Part shown: piece after piece, positions 41,251-49,839 of the stretch
How the letters are laid out: each line of letters begins with the position of its first letter
Position numbering within the stretch: position 1 is the first letter of the stretch
Origin: DATJOJ01 sp035507035
GTDB taxonomy: Bacteria > Acidobacteriota > Terriglobia > Terriglobales > Acidobacteriaceae
Length of the DNA: 64,000 nucleotides
Direction of reading: 5' to 3'
NCBI GenBank assembly: GCA_035507035.1
Contig: DATJOJ010000028.1
Location: forward strand, 24,659 to 88,658
The notes under the pieces: model-generated
What the model saw: the letters and a program-made list of their open reading frames with translations, nothing else
Told to the model about the DNA's origin: nothing
Databases searched by the model: none
Program-made: the position numbers and the translations under genes

Positions 41251-41979
41251 ATGAATGATTGCCTCAATTCGACACACATTGGCCAGCCCGCGGGAACCTG
41301 CGACAGCGTCGGAACGAACCGGCGCACTATCAAGCGTACCGGGGCACGATCCGAAGGTGCCCAATCCTTTCGCGTTCTTTGCGAAAGGGTCGGAACCACT
41401 CAATCCAATACCAAGCGTACTGGGGAACTATCGGAAGCGGCATTCTTACTCAAGGCCGAGAGCCTCGGCTTCCACATCGCCAAACCCTGGGGAGACAGCG
41501 AGCCCTACGACTTCATCCTCGATTCCGGACATCGTCGCTGGCGCGTGCAGCTGAAGTGTACTCAGGTTCTCCGTGCCCGCGGATACGACATTCAGCCCGC
41601 GTCCGCCAGCTACGGCAAGGGCAAAATCGCCTACACCGCTGACGACATCGATGTTCTCGTTGCCCACATCGTTCCCGTCGACACCTGGTACGTGCTGCCG
41701 GTCGAGGTCTTCGCCCCGCGCAAGAGCCTGCGCTTCTATCCTGGCATCGAATGCAAGTCCGCCCGCTGGGAAAAATATCGCGAGGCCTGGGACCTGCTTC
41801 GCACCACCGAGCGCATTTCCCAGAACGCCGCCACGCTCGCCGCACTCGATGCTGCCTACCGTCCTGAATGTGCTGAGCGCGATTGGCGACGCTGCTTGCT
41901 GCACATAGCCCGCGAAATCTTCCGCGAGCCGCCGCCGTCGATCGATGACCGAGACACGGAATCACGGAGGATTTCTTGA
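41251..41979 (+). CDS. PD-(D/E)XK nuclease-family protein with repeat-invaded N-terminus
   Basis: From about codon 65 the protein matches the PDDEXK_5 type. It has KRTGELSEAAFLLKAESLGF (helix with the first acidic residue), then PWGDSEPYDFILDSG (D), and WRVQLKCTQ (the Q-x-K core). The conserved tail continues through a helical C-terminus. Such proteins are nuclease-like, often of mobile or restriction context. The start is uncertain: ATG 41251 lies just after a terminator. The N-terminal part contains KRTGARSEGA and KRTGELSEAA in near-direct repeat, and between them a palindromic repeat (AATCCTTTCGC, 7-base loop, GCGAAAGGG). That suggests repeat insertion with duplication. Confidence 0.6.
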   Translation: MNDCLNSTHIGQPAGTCDSVGTNRRTIKRTGARSEGAQSFRVLCERVGTTQSNTKRTGELSEAAFLLKAESLGFHIAKPWGDSEPYDFILDSGHRRWRVQLKCTQVLRARGYDIQPASASYGKGKIAYTADDIDVLVAHIVPVDTWYVLPVEVFAPRKSLRFYPGIECKSARWEKYREAWDLLRTTERISQNAATLAALDAAYRPECAERDWRRCLLHIAREIFREPPPSIDDRDTESRRIS

Positions 41980-42089
41980 TCCTCGGTTCTCTGCGTCCCC
42001 ACGCCTCCGTGGCGCGACTTTACAGCTCCTTTACAACTCCCCCGCTTCCCTACGCTAAAATGACCGTGCTGTCTCCAAGGAGAATCAGG

Positions 42090-42656
42090 ATGCGGAAACT
42101 TTTCTTTACCGGCCTGGCGGCCTGGCTGTTGGCTGCTTCGGCAATAATCCCGACTGCGCAAGCTTCCGATAAGCCTGCCATGCCGCCTCCGGCGCTGAAG
42201 GTCGGCGACCTAGCCCCTGACTTCAAGCTCAACTACTTCGATGGCAATGACCTGAAGGAGGTGAGCCTCAGCCAATATCGCGGCAAGAAAAACGTCGTGC
42301 TGGCGTTTTACATCTTCGCCTTCACTGGTGGTTGAACTGCCCAGATGAAGGCCTTCCAGCAGAATCTGCAAAAGCTGGAAGCAGCCGACACCCAGGTCCT
42401 GGGTGTGAGCATGGACAGCCCCTTCGCCAACCACGCCTTCGCCGAACAAATTGGAGTGACCTTCCCGCTGCTGAGTGACTGGGGCGGCGAAGTGACCCGC
42501 AAATACGGCATTTATCTCGACAAATACAAAGCTGCTCGCCGCGTGAATTTCCTGATCGGAAAAGACGGCAAGATTATGGAGGAGCAGATTGACAGCGCTG
42601 CCATCGATCCCACCAAGATCGTGGACGCCTGCCAGCGCCCAGCCTTGAAGAACTGA
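42090..42656 (+). CDS. Probable selenocysteine-containing peroxiredoxin (AhpC/TSA)
   Basis: Starting at ATG 42090 (after CCAAGGAGAATC), the frame encodes a signal peptide (about 1-25), then VGDLAPDFKLNYFDGNDL and KNVVLAFYIFAFTGG, and then TGA at 42333, in frame with TAQMKAFQQNL and the rest of a thioredoxin-fold domain (VLGVSMDSPFANHAFAEQIG; FPLLSDWGG; RVNFLIGKDGKI). TGA falls where peroxiredoxins have the peroxidatic cysteine (FT-x-x-C-T), so the motif would be T-G-G-U. A hairpin lies 17 bases after the TGA. Reading through gives 188 residues, U at 82. Both halves are intact, so a selenoprotein is much likelier than a pseudogene. The export signal would place it in the periplasm. Confidence 0.85.
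42353..42381 (+). promoter_or_regulatory. Candidate bacterial SECIS hairpin
   Basis: CTTCCAGC and GCTGGAAG form a perfect 8-bp stem around a 13-base loop AGAATCTGCAAAA, 17 bases after the UGA at 42333. A smaller inner pairing (GCAG/CTGC) competes. Bacterial SECIS hairpins lie just 3' of the UGA and have a G at the top of the loop. Here G is the second loop base. Confidence 0.55.
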
Positions 42657-42771
42657 AACGGTACCACAAAACATCGTAGGACGATGTAATTGACGATGCA
42701 GCACGGTCGCGGGCACGTCGCTGGCGAAAGCCGTCCTTAATTTCAGCCTTCGAGGTATGTTATTATGGCTT

Positions 42772-42848
<77 letters not shown>

Positions 42849-42859
42849 ACTCCACCTTC

Positions 42860-44157
42860 TGTCCGTTCCGGAGACATGGGTAACAGAACGTTCCGGAGAC
42901 ATAGGTTACACTTTTGGCCCGAAGGGGTTCTGCAAGGGCTGCAAGGTTTTTTCCTCCAGATCAATATAGCCGAGATCGTAATCCATAAAACTGACCAGCC
43001 AGATGCCGTGGTCGACTTCTTTGAGGCCGAGGGCCTGGCCGGCGAGGGAGACGCCGAGGTTGATCTTCTTGTTGTACAAGCAAAGGCGTCCGCAGCTGGT
43101 GACCACGACCGTACGGTGGTGAAATGGGTAATGCGGTTCTGGGATGCCTCGATAAGGACGGGGAGAAGTAGAGTAAACCTCGGCCGGGCATTTCATGCTG
43201 AGGGCTTCATGGGGTCTTTCGTGATTGAATTCCTCGAGGAAGGCATCGAACTTGGCTTGCTGCTGCAGGAGGTTGGCGCCCGCCGGACGAGTGGCTTCTT
43301 TTTTCAAGGTCAGATGCATGCGTTCATGTCGGCCGTTCTGCTGGGGATGACCAGGGCGGATGCGTTCGATGGAGATGCCTAACCGCAGCCACCATACCGA
43401 GAGCTTGGAGAGCTGAAACAGGCCATGAGGAGAAGCGAAGGGAACCCCGTTGTCAGAGCGGATGGCCCGGGGCAGACCGCGTTCGTGGAACAGGCGCTCA
43501 AAAGCGGGAAAGGCGAGGTCTTCCCGGTTGGATTCCAGCGCTTCACACAAGAGCAGGTAGCGCGACGAGTAGTCGGTGACGGTCAGCGGATAACAATAGC
43601 GTTTATCGCTCAGCTGAAACTCGCCCTTGTAGTCGGTGCACCAGAGATCGTTGGCATGAAGGCCCTGGGATAAAGGGGTTCCTTGGGCTTGACTGCGGCG
43701 ACGGCCCATCGACGTGACCAGCCCGTGGCGATCGAGCACGGCGTGAATGGTAGAAGCAGCGGGAAGCTTGATGGCATGGGGCAGGCGGCGCAGCAGACGC
43801 TCCCGAATCTTGCGTGCGCCCCAGTGCGGTTTCTCCCGTTTGGCGCTCACAATGGCCGCTTCCACCTGCTCGGGTAACTGGTTGGCGTAGCGGAAGGGCC
43901 GGCGCGCTCGGTCACTCAACCCTTCCAGTCCACATTGCTGGTAACGTTCAAAGATCTTGTAGCCGGTCTTGCGCGAGATACCGAACTCCCGGCACAGTGA
44001 AGCCATCGTCTCGCCGTCCTTGAGCCGGATCACAAACCGCATTCGCTCGTCCATCACAGAACACTCCTTCCATGGCATCACCTCTCCGCCCCCTTCGGGC
44101 CGAAAAGTGTAACCTATGTCTCCGGAACGTTCTGTTACCCATGTCTCGGAACGGACA
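42860..44157. mobile_element. IS481-type insertion sequence, complete
   Basis: A 1,298-bp element with a single transposase and long terminal inverted repeats. The left end (42860, TGTCCGTTCCGGAGACATGG) and the right end (44157, inverted) share about 55 bases, with one deletion (CCGG versus CCG). Each end contains two near-identical 22-base units (CCGGAGACATGGGTAACA and CCGGAGACATAGGTTACA types). Flanks (CACCTTC left, CGGGAGC right) show no target duplication. Confidence 0.88.
42906..44081 (-). CDS. IS481-family transposase
   Basis: A 391-residue integrase-fold transposase. N-terminal helix-turn-helix (ETMASLCREFGISRKTGYKI), then RRPFRYANQLPEQVEAAI typical of IS481, and the DDE core: CTDYKGEF (D), AIRSDNGVPFASP (D) and GHPQQNGRHERMH (E). 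The C-terminal region ends GPKV. Full length with no frameshift, so it may be active. Start at ATG 44081 or the next ATG. Confidence 0.95.
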   Translation of the reverse strand: MMPWKECSVMDERMRFVIRLKDGETMASLCREFGISRKTGYKIFERYQQCGLEGLSDRARRPFRYANQLPEQVEAAIVSAKREKPHWGARKIRERLLRRLPHAIKLPAASTIHAVLDRHGLVTSMGRRRSQAQGTPLSQGLHANDLWCTDYKGEFQLSDKRYCYPLTVTDYSSRYLLLCEALESNREDLAFPAFERLFHERGLPRAIRSDNGVPFASPHGLFQLSKLSVWWLRLGISIERIRPGHPQQNGRHERMHLTLKKEATRPAGANLLQQQAKFDAFLEEFNHERPHEALSMKCPAEVYSTSPRPYRGIPEPHYPFHHRTVVVTSCGRLCLYNKKINLGVSLAGQALGLKEVDHGIWLVSFMDYDLGYIDLEEKTLQPLQNPFGPKV

Positions 44158-44285
44158 CGGGAGCATGCCCTCGGTTCACATTTTCCTCGTGCTTCAGTGC
44201 TGCGCTTTGCGAACGGAAAATAAGGTCAAGCGCGCAATCACAGGATTCCTCTCCGTAGCAGCTAGAATTGTGGTTAAATCACCTC

Positions 44286-45446
44286 GTGAGAGTCGCACTC
44301 GACATCCGGCGGGCGACAGAATTTGGCGTTGGCACTTACACCCGGAACATCCTGCGGGCACTGGGCAGGATCGACCATGTCAATGAATATCTTTTGATCG
44401 GGTTACCTCAAGCGGCGTCCGAGATCGGAGAATTGCCGGCAAATTTTACGGTTGTGCCTCTGCTTGAACCCGAGAATACGCTCAAAGGACACCTGGAATT
44501 TCGCCGGATCGTCAAGCAGCGCGGTTGCGACCTGGTGCACATTCCGCAGCTAACCTGGGTGCCGCGTAACTTGCCTTGTCCTTGTGTGATTACCGTGCAC
44601 GATGTGGTCGAACACATGTATCGGGCCGGCGACCGGTCCAATCTAACGCGTTCCTTGCATTTTCAATTGACCCGCCGCATCCTGAAACGGGCGGGACGGA
44701 TTCTGGCGGTTTCCAACTTCACCAAGAACGAAATCGAGAAACTGTTCGAAATCCCCGGAGGCCAAATTGAAGTCGTGTACAACGCCATCGACGAGCGGTT
44801 TCTGCGGGGACACGCGACAGACGCCGATCGCCAGGTTTTAGTGGAACGCTATCTGGTCACGTATCCGTTTTTGCTCTATGCCGGTCGCATCAGCCCGCAC
44901 AAGAACCTGGTACGCATCATCCAGGCGTTTGCAGCGCTCAAAACCGAACTGGAGAAACAATCGGAATACCCGGATCTGAAGTTAATCATCATCGGCGATG
45001 AGCTTTCCAAGCATCCCGACTTGCGCCGGGCCGCGATTCGCAGCGGGGTGCAAAATGACGTGCGTTTCATGGGGTTTGTTCCCATCGAAATGTTGCGCGT
45101 TTTTTATGATGCGGCCAAAGTCTTTGTTTTCCCCTCGCTTTTCGAAGGGTTCGGATTGCAACCACTGGAGGCAATGGCGCATGGCACACCGGTAGTCACT
45201 TCCAATACGTCCTCGCTGCCGGAAGTTGTGGGTCAGGCGGCAACGCTGGTAAATCCGGAAAATGTGTTTGAAATCATGCGAGCCTTGCACCGAGTGCTGC
45301 TGGACCCAGCGACCAGAGAAAAGCTGAAGCAGCGAGGATACGAACAGGTAAAAAAGTTTTCCTGGGAAGTTTCGGCGCAGCGCGTTCTGCAGGTTTACGA
45401 AGAGGTTGTGGAGCATGCCGCCGTGGGAGTTCATAGCGTGGCATGA
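44286..45446 (+). CDS. Glycosyltransferase family 4 (GT-B) protein
   Basis: A 386-residue GT-B enzyme. N-terminal G-V-G-T-Y-T-R (the phosphate loop), VHDVVEHM (about 112), SNFTKNEI, and the GT4 C-terminal domain with LLYAGRISPHKNL and PSLFEGFGLQPLEAMAHGTP, the EX7E donor site. It transfers a sugar from a nucleotide donor to an envelope glycan or lipid; the acceptor is unknown. I use GTG 44286 since VRVALDIRRA is the usual start; a TTG upstream is weaker. The gene is solitary, between the IS element and a divergent reductase. Confidence 0.85.
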   Translation: MRVALDIRRATEFGVGTYTRNILRALGRIDHVNEYLLIGLPQAASEIGELPANFTVVPLLEPENTLKGHLEFRRIVKQRGCDLVHIPQLTWVPRNLPCPCVITVHDVVEHMYRAGDRSNLTRSLHFQLTRRILKRAGRILAVSNFTKNEIEKLFEIPGGQIEVVYNAIDERFLRGHATDADRQVLVERYLVTYPFLLYAGRISPHKNLVRIIQAFAALKTELEKQSEYPDLKLIIIGDELSKHPDLRRAAIRSGVQNDVRFMGFVPIEMLRVFYDAAKVFVFPSLFEGFGLQPLEAMAHGTPVVTSNTSSLPEVVGQAATLVNPENVFEIMRALHRVLLDPATREKLKQRGYEQVKKFSWEVSAQRVLQVYEEVVEHAAVGVHSVA

Positions 45447-45589
45447 TTTGTTCGCCCCGACAGATCTAACTGCTCATCGGTCCCTCTCTCAGTGACCGGA
45501 GACATGAGACCCAACTGACTTCGACCGAGATGAGTCTCTGTGAAAGGGCGGATAAGGATCAGCACCTGCATGAGCGGCTTGTTCCGCCG

Positions 45590-46333
45590 TCAATCGTACT
45601 TCTCATAAAGAATTGACTTTCGGTCCCACTTAAGCGACTTCAGCAATTCGCGGTTAGCTTTGACCATCTTCTCCAAGCCGCAGATATAGGCGTGCATGTC
45701 GGTGCGACCTTGAGCGATCGCAGGCACATGTTCCTGAACGTATCCTCGTAGCCCGCGCCACTCGCTGCTGCCCCGGCTCAAGGTCGGCAGGTAATGAAAA
45801 TTGACGTGCTCAGCGGCAAGCCGGAGAAACTCGTCGTGATAATAAATGTCTTTCTCCGTGCGATTGCCGAAGATAAGCCAGAGCTGGTGCGCATCAATGG
45901 AAGAAGGGTGCGCTCGCCCGTCTGCGAGAGGGACAAACAGCGAATGCAACATGGAGCGAATCGGGGCAATGCCCGTCCCGGTGGCAATAAAGATCGTGTC
46001 GCGCAGTGGCGGCCGCAGAATGAAATCGCCAAACGGCCCTTGGCAGAAGACCTGATCGCCGTTCTTCATATCGCAGAGAAAGTTCGACATGAAACCGTCT
46101 TGCACGCGGTTCAAACAGAGCGCGAAAGTGCCATTGTCTGGGGGCGGAGAAGCGATGGAATAGGCGCGGGTGATTTCCTCGCCATCTGCTTTTGTAGTCT
46201 TGAAGGAAAGCCACTGTCCCGCCACGAAGCCGAAATGCGGCACGCCCATCATTTCGAATTCCAAGTGCTTGGTGAATTCGGAGAGCGACGTCGAGCGAGT
46301 GAGTTGCGCGGTGAAAGTCTGGAATGGTGCCAT
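45590..46333 (-). CDS. Ferredoxin-NADP reductase-like flavoprotein
   Basis: A 247-residue FNR-fold protein. FAD motif RAYSIASPP (about 58-66), FCQGPFGDFIL (about 94-104), NADP motif IATGTGIAPIRSML (about 115-128), and YICGLEKMV (about 213), ending with EKYD. It transfers electrons between NAD(P)H and ferredoxin or flavodoxin. It has no attached iron-sulfur domain. Adjacent genes are not related, so the partner is unknown. Confidence 0.88.
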   Translation of the reverse strand: MAPFQTFTAQLTRSTSLSEFTKHLEFEMMGVPHFGFVAGQWLSFKTTKADGEEITRAYSIASPPPDNGTFALCLNRVQDGFMSNFLCDMKNGDQVFCQGPFGDFILRPPLRDTIFIATGTGIAPIRSMLHSLFVPLADGRAHPSSIDAHQLWLIFGNRTEKDIYYHDEFLRLAAEHVNFHYLPTLSRGSSEWRGLRGYVQEHVPAIAQGRTDMHAYICGLEKMVKANRELLKSLKWDRKSILYEKYD

Positions 46334-46428
46334 CCTGATTTATGTAGATGATAAAAAGCTTTGCGAAGACGCCGCAAGCGAAGAATCACGGAACCAACGT
46401 CGCACCGCGAGCGTAGTAACATTGGGCC

Positions 46429-47403
46429 ATGACACTAGATCACGACACTCAAGGCGTTTCGCAGCAGCCGGGACCGCCGGCTTCGCAAGGCGCCAAGCAC
46501 TCCGTCTGGTTCGGTCCAAACGGATTGCGGGCCGGGTGGCGGCTTGTAATTTATGCAATCCCTCTAATCACGCTCGGGTTCGGGGTCAATTTCACCTTGC
46601 ATCGAATGTTTGGTCCGTCCCTACAAAGCGCAATAGGGCAAAATCCGTGGGCCGCGATCTTCCTGGAATGCCTGAACGTTGTGCTTTTCGTAGGGTCGGC
46701 GCTGGTCATGGCGCGTCTGGAGAAGCGTTCCTTCGCTGATTATGGTTTGGGTTGGCGAAGCGAGGGAATCAAGAGATTCGCGGAAGGCACGCTTTGGGGT
46801 TTTACCGGCCTATCGTGTTTGCTGCTGCTGATGCACGCGTTCGGAGTTTTCAGCTACGGTCGGTTCACAGGTTTCGGTACACAGACCTTGTATTACGGCC
46901 TGCTATGGGGTATTTGCTTCCTTTTGGTGGGCTTTGCTGAGGAGTTTGGATTTCGTGGATACATTCAGTACACCCTGACCTCAGGAATCAGCTTTTGGCC
47001 GGCGGCCTTAGTGACCTCGGGAATTTTTCTGCTCGCCCATACCGGAAATCAAGGTGAGACTCCGGTGGGTTTGGCTCAGGTTTTTATGGCTGGCTTTCTG
47101 CTCGTCGTCGCTCTCCGCCGGACCGGGGCACTGTGGTTTTCGATGGGAATTCACTTGGGATGGGATTGGGGACAATCGTTCTTTTATGGTGTTCCCGACA
47201 GCGGGCTTATAACAAGAGGCCATATGTTCGAAGGGCAATCGCATGGAGCTGCGTGGTTGAGCGGAGGAACGACCGGACCGGAAGGAAGCCTTTTCGCTTT
47301 GCTCGTAGAACTAGCTTTTGTGCCGTTGATCTTGTGGCGATTCCGAAGCGCGAAATATCCGGATCCAGCTTCGCTACCCAAGCGGCCAGGCGCGGTGATT
47401 TAG
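46429..47403 (+). CDS. CPBP-family intramembrane metalloprotease
   Basis: A 324-residue membrane protein with about eight helices. The CPBP (CAAX protease/bacteriocin-processing) motifs are present in order: FAEEFGFRGYIQY (E-E-x-x-x-R; about 173), FLLAHTGNQ (F-x-x-x-H; about 208) and MGIHLGWDWGQS (H-x-x-x-D/N; about 242). It would cleave within the membrane. The C-terminus has a substrate-like GLPTG-free tail. Possible roles are prenyl-protein or peptide processing; no target is evident. Confidence 0.87.
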   Translation: MTLDHDTQGVSQQPGPPASQGAKHSVWFGPNGLRAGWRLVIYAIPLITLGFGVNFTLHRMFGPSLQSAIGQNPWAAIFLECLNVVLFVGSALVMARLEKRSFADYGLGWRSEGIKRFAEGTLWGFTGLSCLLLLMHAFGVFSYGRFTGFGTQTLYYGLLWGICFLLVGFAEEFGFRGYIQYTLTSGISFWPAALVTSGIFLLAHTGNQGETPVGLAQVFMAGFLLVVALRRTGALWFSMGIHLGWDWGQSFFYGVPDSGLITRGHMFEGQSHGAAWLSGGTTGPEGSLFALLVELAFVPLILWRFRSAKYPDPASLPKRPGAVI

Positions 47404-47406
47404 GGC

Positions 47407-49281
47407 TTACTCGACTGTTACGGATTTCGCCAGATTTCGCGGCTGATCCACATCGCAACCACGGCGAACGGCGATGTGGTACGCCAGCAATTGCAGCGGA
47501 ACAATCTCCAGAATCGGGGCTAGCTCTTCCGGCGCAGGTGGAACGTACATGACGTGATCGGCCGCTTCCCGGATTTCTTCGTCACCTTCCGTTGCTAAGG
47601 CGATAACAATGCCCGAGCGCGCTTTCACTTCCTTCAAATTCGACATGGTTTTTTCGTAGCGCAATACCGATAGCTCATCGTTGGCATCGCACGTGGCCAA
47701 AATCACGACCGGAAGGTTCTCGTCGATCAGTGCATTTGGCCCGTGTTTCATCTCGCCGGCGGGATAGCCTTCGGCATGGATGTATGAGATTTCCTTCAGC
47801 TTCAGGGCGCCTTCAAGCGCGATAGGATAGTGAATGCCGCGGCCGAGGAAGAGGAAATCCTGGGAGCGGACATATTCTTTTGCCAACTCCTCGGTTGTTT
47901 CTTCGTGAGTAAGCAAGTGCTCGAGCTTGCCTGGAATGCGAGTCAGTTCCTGCATCGCCTGTTGAGCTTTCTCCTCGCTCATGGTTCCGCGAACTTGCGC
48001 CAGATACAAAGCGAAGAGATAGAGCGCGGTGAGTTGGCCGGTAAAGGCCTTGGTCGAAGCGACGCCAATTTCCGGCCCCGCGTGGGTATAAATTGTCCCC
48101 GCGGCTTCGCGCGTAATCATCGAACCAACCACATTGCAGATGGCCAGCGTCTTCGATCCCTTAGCCTTGGCCTCGCGTTGCGCGGCGATCGTGTCGGCGG
48201 TTTCGCCCGACTGCGAGATCAGCATGGTCAAGGTGTTGGGGGGAATAATGGGATCGCGATAGCGCCATTCGCTGGCGTAATCGACTTCGACCGGCAAGCG
48301 CGCCAGGCGCTCGATCATGAATTTACCGGCGAGAGCAGCATGCCAGCTAGTGCCGCAGGCAGCGATGTTGATCTTGGTTGCGGCTTTGAACTCCGCCTCT
48401 GTAACTTCCATCTCATCCAGGAAAATGTGGCCAGTCTCCTGCGAAATACGGCCGAGAGTGGTGTCCCGGACGGCGCGGGGCTGCTCAAAAATTTCCTTGA
48501 GCATGAAATGCTTGAAACCGCCCTTTTCCGCCATGATCGGGTCCCAGGTAACATGCTGGACCTGACGAATGATTGGCCGCCCGTTGAAATCCGTTAGCTG
48601 CACGCCGTTCGGGGTGATGACGGCCAGATCACCATCGGCTAGGAAGAACAGATCCCGGGTGTGATAGAGAATGGCGGGTACATCCGAAGCAACAAAGTAT
48701 TCGTCTTTGCCAAGGCCAATGACTGCGGGTGGACCATTGCGGGCGGCGACAATTTTATTGGGATCATCGACAGCGATGACAGAGAGCGCGAAGACTCCTG
48801 TCAGTTGGCTCACCGCTTTTCGGACGGCCTCTTCTAGCGGAACGTGGCGGCCGTTGCCGGAAGAAAAGAAATACTTCTCGACGAGATGGGCGATCACTTC
48901 CGTATCGGTTTCAGTCGTAAACTTGTGGCCCTCTTCGATCAGCTTTTTCTTCAGGCTCACATAGTTTTCAACGATGCCGTTGTGCACCACTACGATTTTT
49001 CCGGTGCAATCACGGTGGGGATGAGCATTCTCTTCCGAGGGGCGGCCGTGCGTAGCCCAGCGGGTGTGACCGATACCGTAGGTTCCGTCCAGCGGTTTGA
49101 GGCGGATAACTTCTTCCAGGTTGCGGAGCTTGCCTTCGGCACGGCGGATTTGCAACCCTTCGCCATTCCCGCAGACTGCGATGCCGGCGGAATCGTAGCC
49201 GCGATATTCCAGGCGGCGCAGCCCATCAATGATGACAGGAACGACTCGCTTCTTGCCGACGTAACCGACAATGCCGCACAT
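47407..49281 (-). CDS. glmS: Glutamine--fructose-6-phosphate aminotransferase
   Basis: GlmS makes glucosamine-6-phosphate, feeding GlmM (2320) and UDP-GlcNAc. The 624-residue protein starts MCGIVGYVG, so Cys2 is the glutamine-hydrolysing nucleophile. The glutaminase domain shows GIGHTRWATHG and VVHNGIVENY. Two SIS domains follow (IAACGTSWHAAL, LISQSGETADT, AEGYPAGEMKHGP). It ends NLAKSVTVE. It starts 15 bp after the PurS gene, so the two are co-transcribed. No glmS ribozyme core is seen upstream. Confidence 0.96.
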   Translation of the reverse strand: MCGIVGYVGKKRVVPVIIDGLRRLEYRGYDSAGIAVCGNGEGLQIRRAEGKLRNLEEVIRLKPLDGTYGIGHTRWATHGRPSEENAHPHRDCTGKIVVVHNGIVENYVSLKKKLIEEGHKFTTETDTEVIAHLVEKYFFSSGNGRHVPLEEAVRKAVSQLTGVFALSVIAVDDPNKIVAARNGPPAVIGLGKDEYFVASDVPAILYHTRDLFFLADGDLAVITPNGVQLTDFNGRPIIRQVQHVTWDPIMAEKGGFKHFMLKEIFEQPRAVRDTTLGRISQETGHIFLDEMEVTEAEFKAATKINIAACGTSWHAALAGKFMIERLARLPVEVDYASEWRYRDPIIPPNTLTMLISQSGETADTIAAQREAKAKGSKTLAICNVVGSMITREAAGTIYTHAGPEIGVASTKAFTGQLTALYLFALYLAQVRGTMSEEKAQQAMQELTRIPGKLEHLLTHEETTEELAKEYVRSQDFLFLGRGIHYPIALEGALKLKEISYIHAEGYPAGEMKHGPNALIDENLPVVILATCDANDELSVLRYEKTMSNLKEVKARSGIVIALATEGDEEIREAADHVMYVPPAPEELAPILEIVPLQLLAYHIAVRRGCDVDQPRNLAKSVTVE

Positions 49282-49296
49282 AACAGCTCCTATTTC

Positions 49297-49542
49297 TCAG
49301 TCTTCGAGGGCGACGCGGCATTCTTCGATCACAGGATTGGTCAGGACCTCGCGGGCAATTCGATCGATCTCGGCTTGCGCCTCCGCCCGTGTTAATCCGC
49401 CATTCAGGGTGATCTCGAAGTATTTTCCTTGCCGGACTTCTTCCAGCCCTTTGTATCCCATCTTGCGGAGCGCGCCATGGATCGTCTTACCTTGAGGATC
49501 GAGCACGCTCTTCTTCAGCGAAACGTAAACGTAGGCTTTCAT
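49297..49542 (-). CDS. purS: Phosphoribosylformylglycinamidine synthase subunit PurS
   Basis: An 81-residue protein, the small subunit of the three-part FGAM synthase in purine synthesis. It begins AYVYVSLKKSVLDPQGKTI, and then VRQGKYFEITLNG, typical for PurS. ATG 49542 gives the normal length. Unusually, purQ and purL are not adjacent; glmS follows instead. Confidence 0.93.
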   Translation of the reverse strand: MKAYVYVSLKKSVLDPQGKTIHGALRKMGYKGLEEVRQGKYFEITLNGGLTRAEAQAEIDRIAREVLTNPVIEECRVALED

Positions 49543-49596
49543 GGGGGATACAACATTATACGTCAGTGACCATCGCAAGAACTGCGCAGCTTGGAG

Positions 49597-49839
49597 CTAG
49601 CCCAGTTGCGCTAGTTGGGCATCCAGATCAGCCAGCGCTTTTTCAAGCATCTTGCGATGATGGGGATTTCGCGCCGATGCAAGCTGCTGCAGCACACGCT
49701 GGCGGGAAAGCAAGAGACCTTGCTTTTGCCGTTGCGTTTTCATTTGCTCATGAGTCAGCCGGGCCGCCGGCTTGCTGGAAGGAGTGGTCGCCTCCGCCTG
49801 CTGCTGCTCGACGGATTTGCTCTCCCAGCCTCTGGCCAT
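49597..49839 (-). CDS. Small coiled-coil protein, unknown
   Basis: An 80-residue, highly charged protein: a Gln/Glu-rich start, then a long amphipathic helix (LTHEQMKTQRQKQGLLLSRQ and NPHHRKMLEKALADLDAQL) that should form a coiled coil. Not matched to a known family. The minus-strand TATAAT at 49848-49853 lies only eight bases before the ATG and no ribosome binding site is seen, so its mRNA could be leaderless. It precedes purS by 54 bp. Confidence 0.6.
   Translation of the reverse strand: MARGWESKSVEQQQAEATTPSSKPAARLTHEQMKTQRQKQGLLLSRQRVLQQLASARNPHHRKMLEKALADLDAQLAQLG

Noticed and set aside
42090..42335. Truncated peroxiredoxin pseudogene
   Set aside because: The only stop is a TGA at the catalytic Cys codon, and both sides are intact and in the same frame, so read-through as selenocysteine is a better reading.
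49282..49296. glmS ribozyme upstream of glmS
   Set aside because: The gap to purS is 15 bases only and no ribozyme core is seen.
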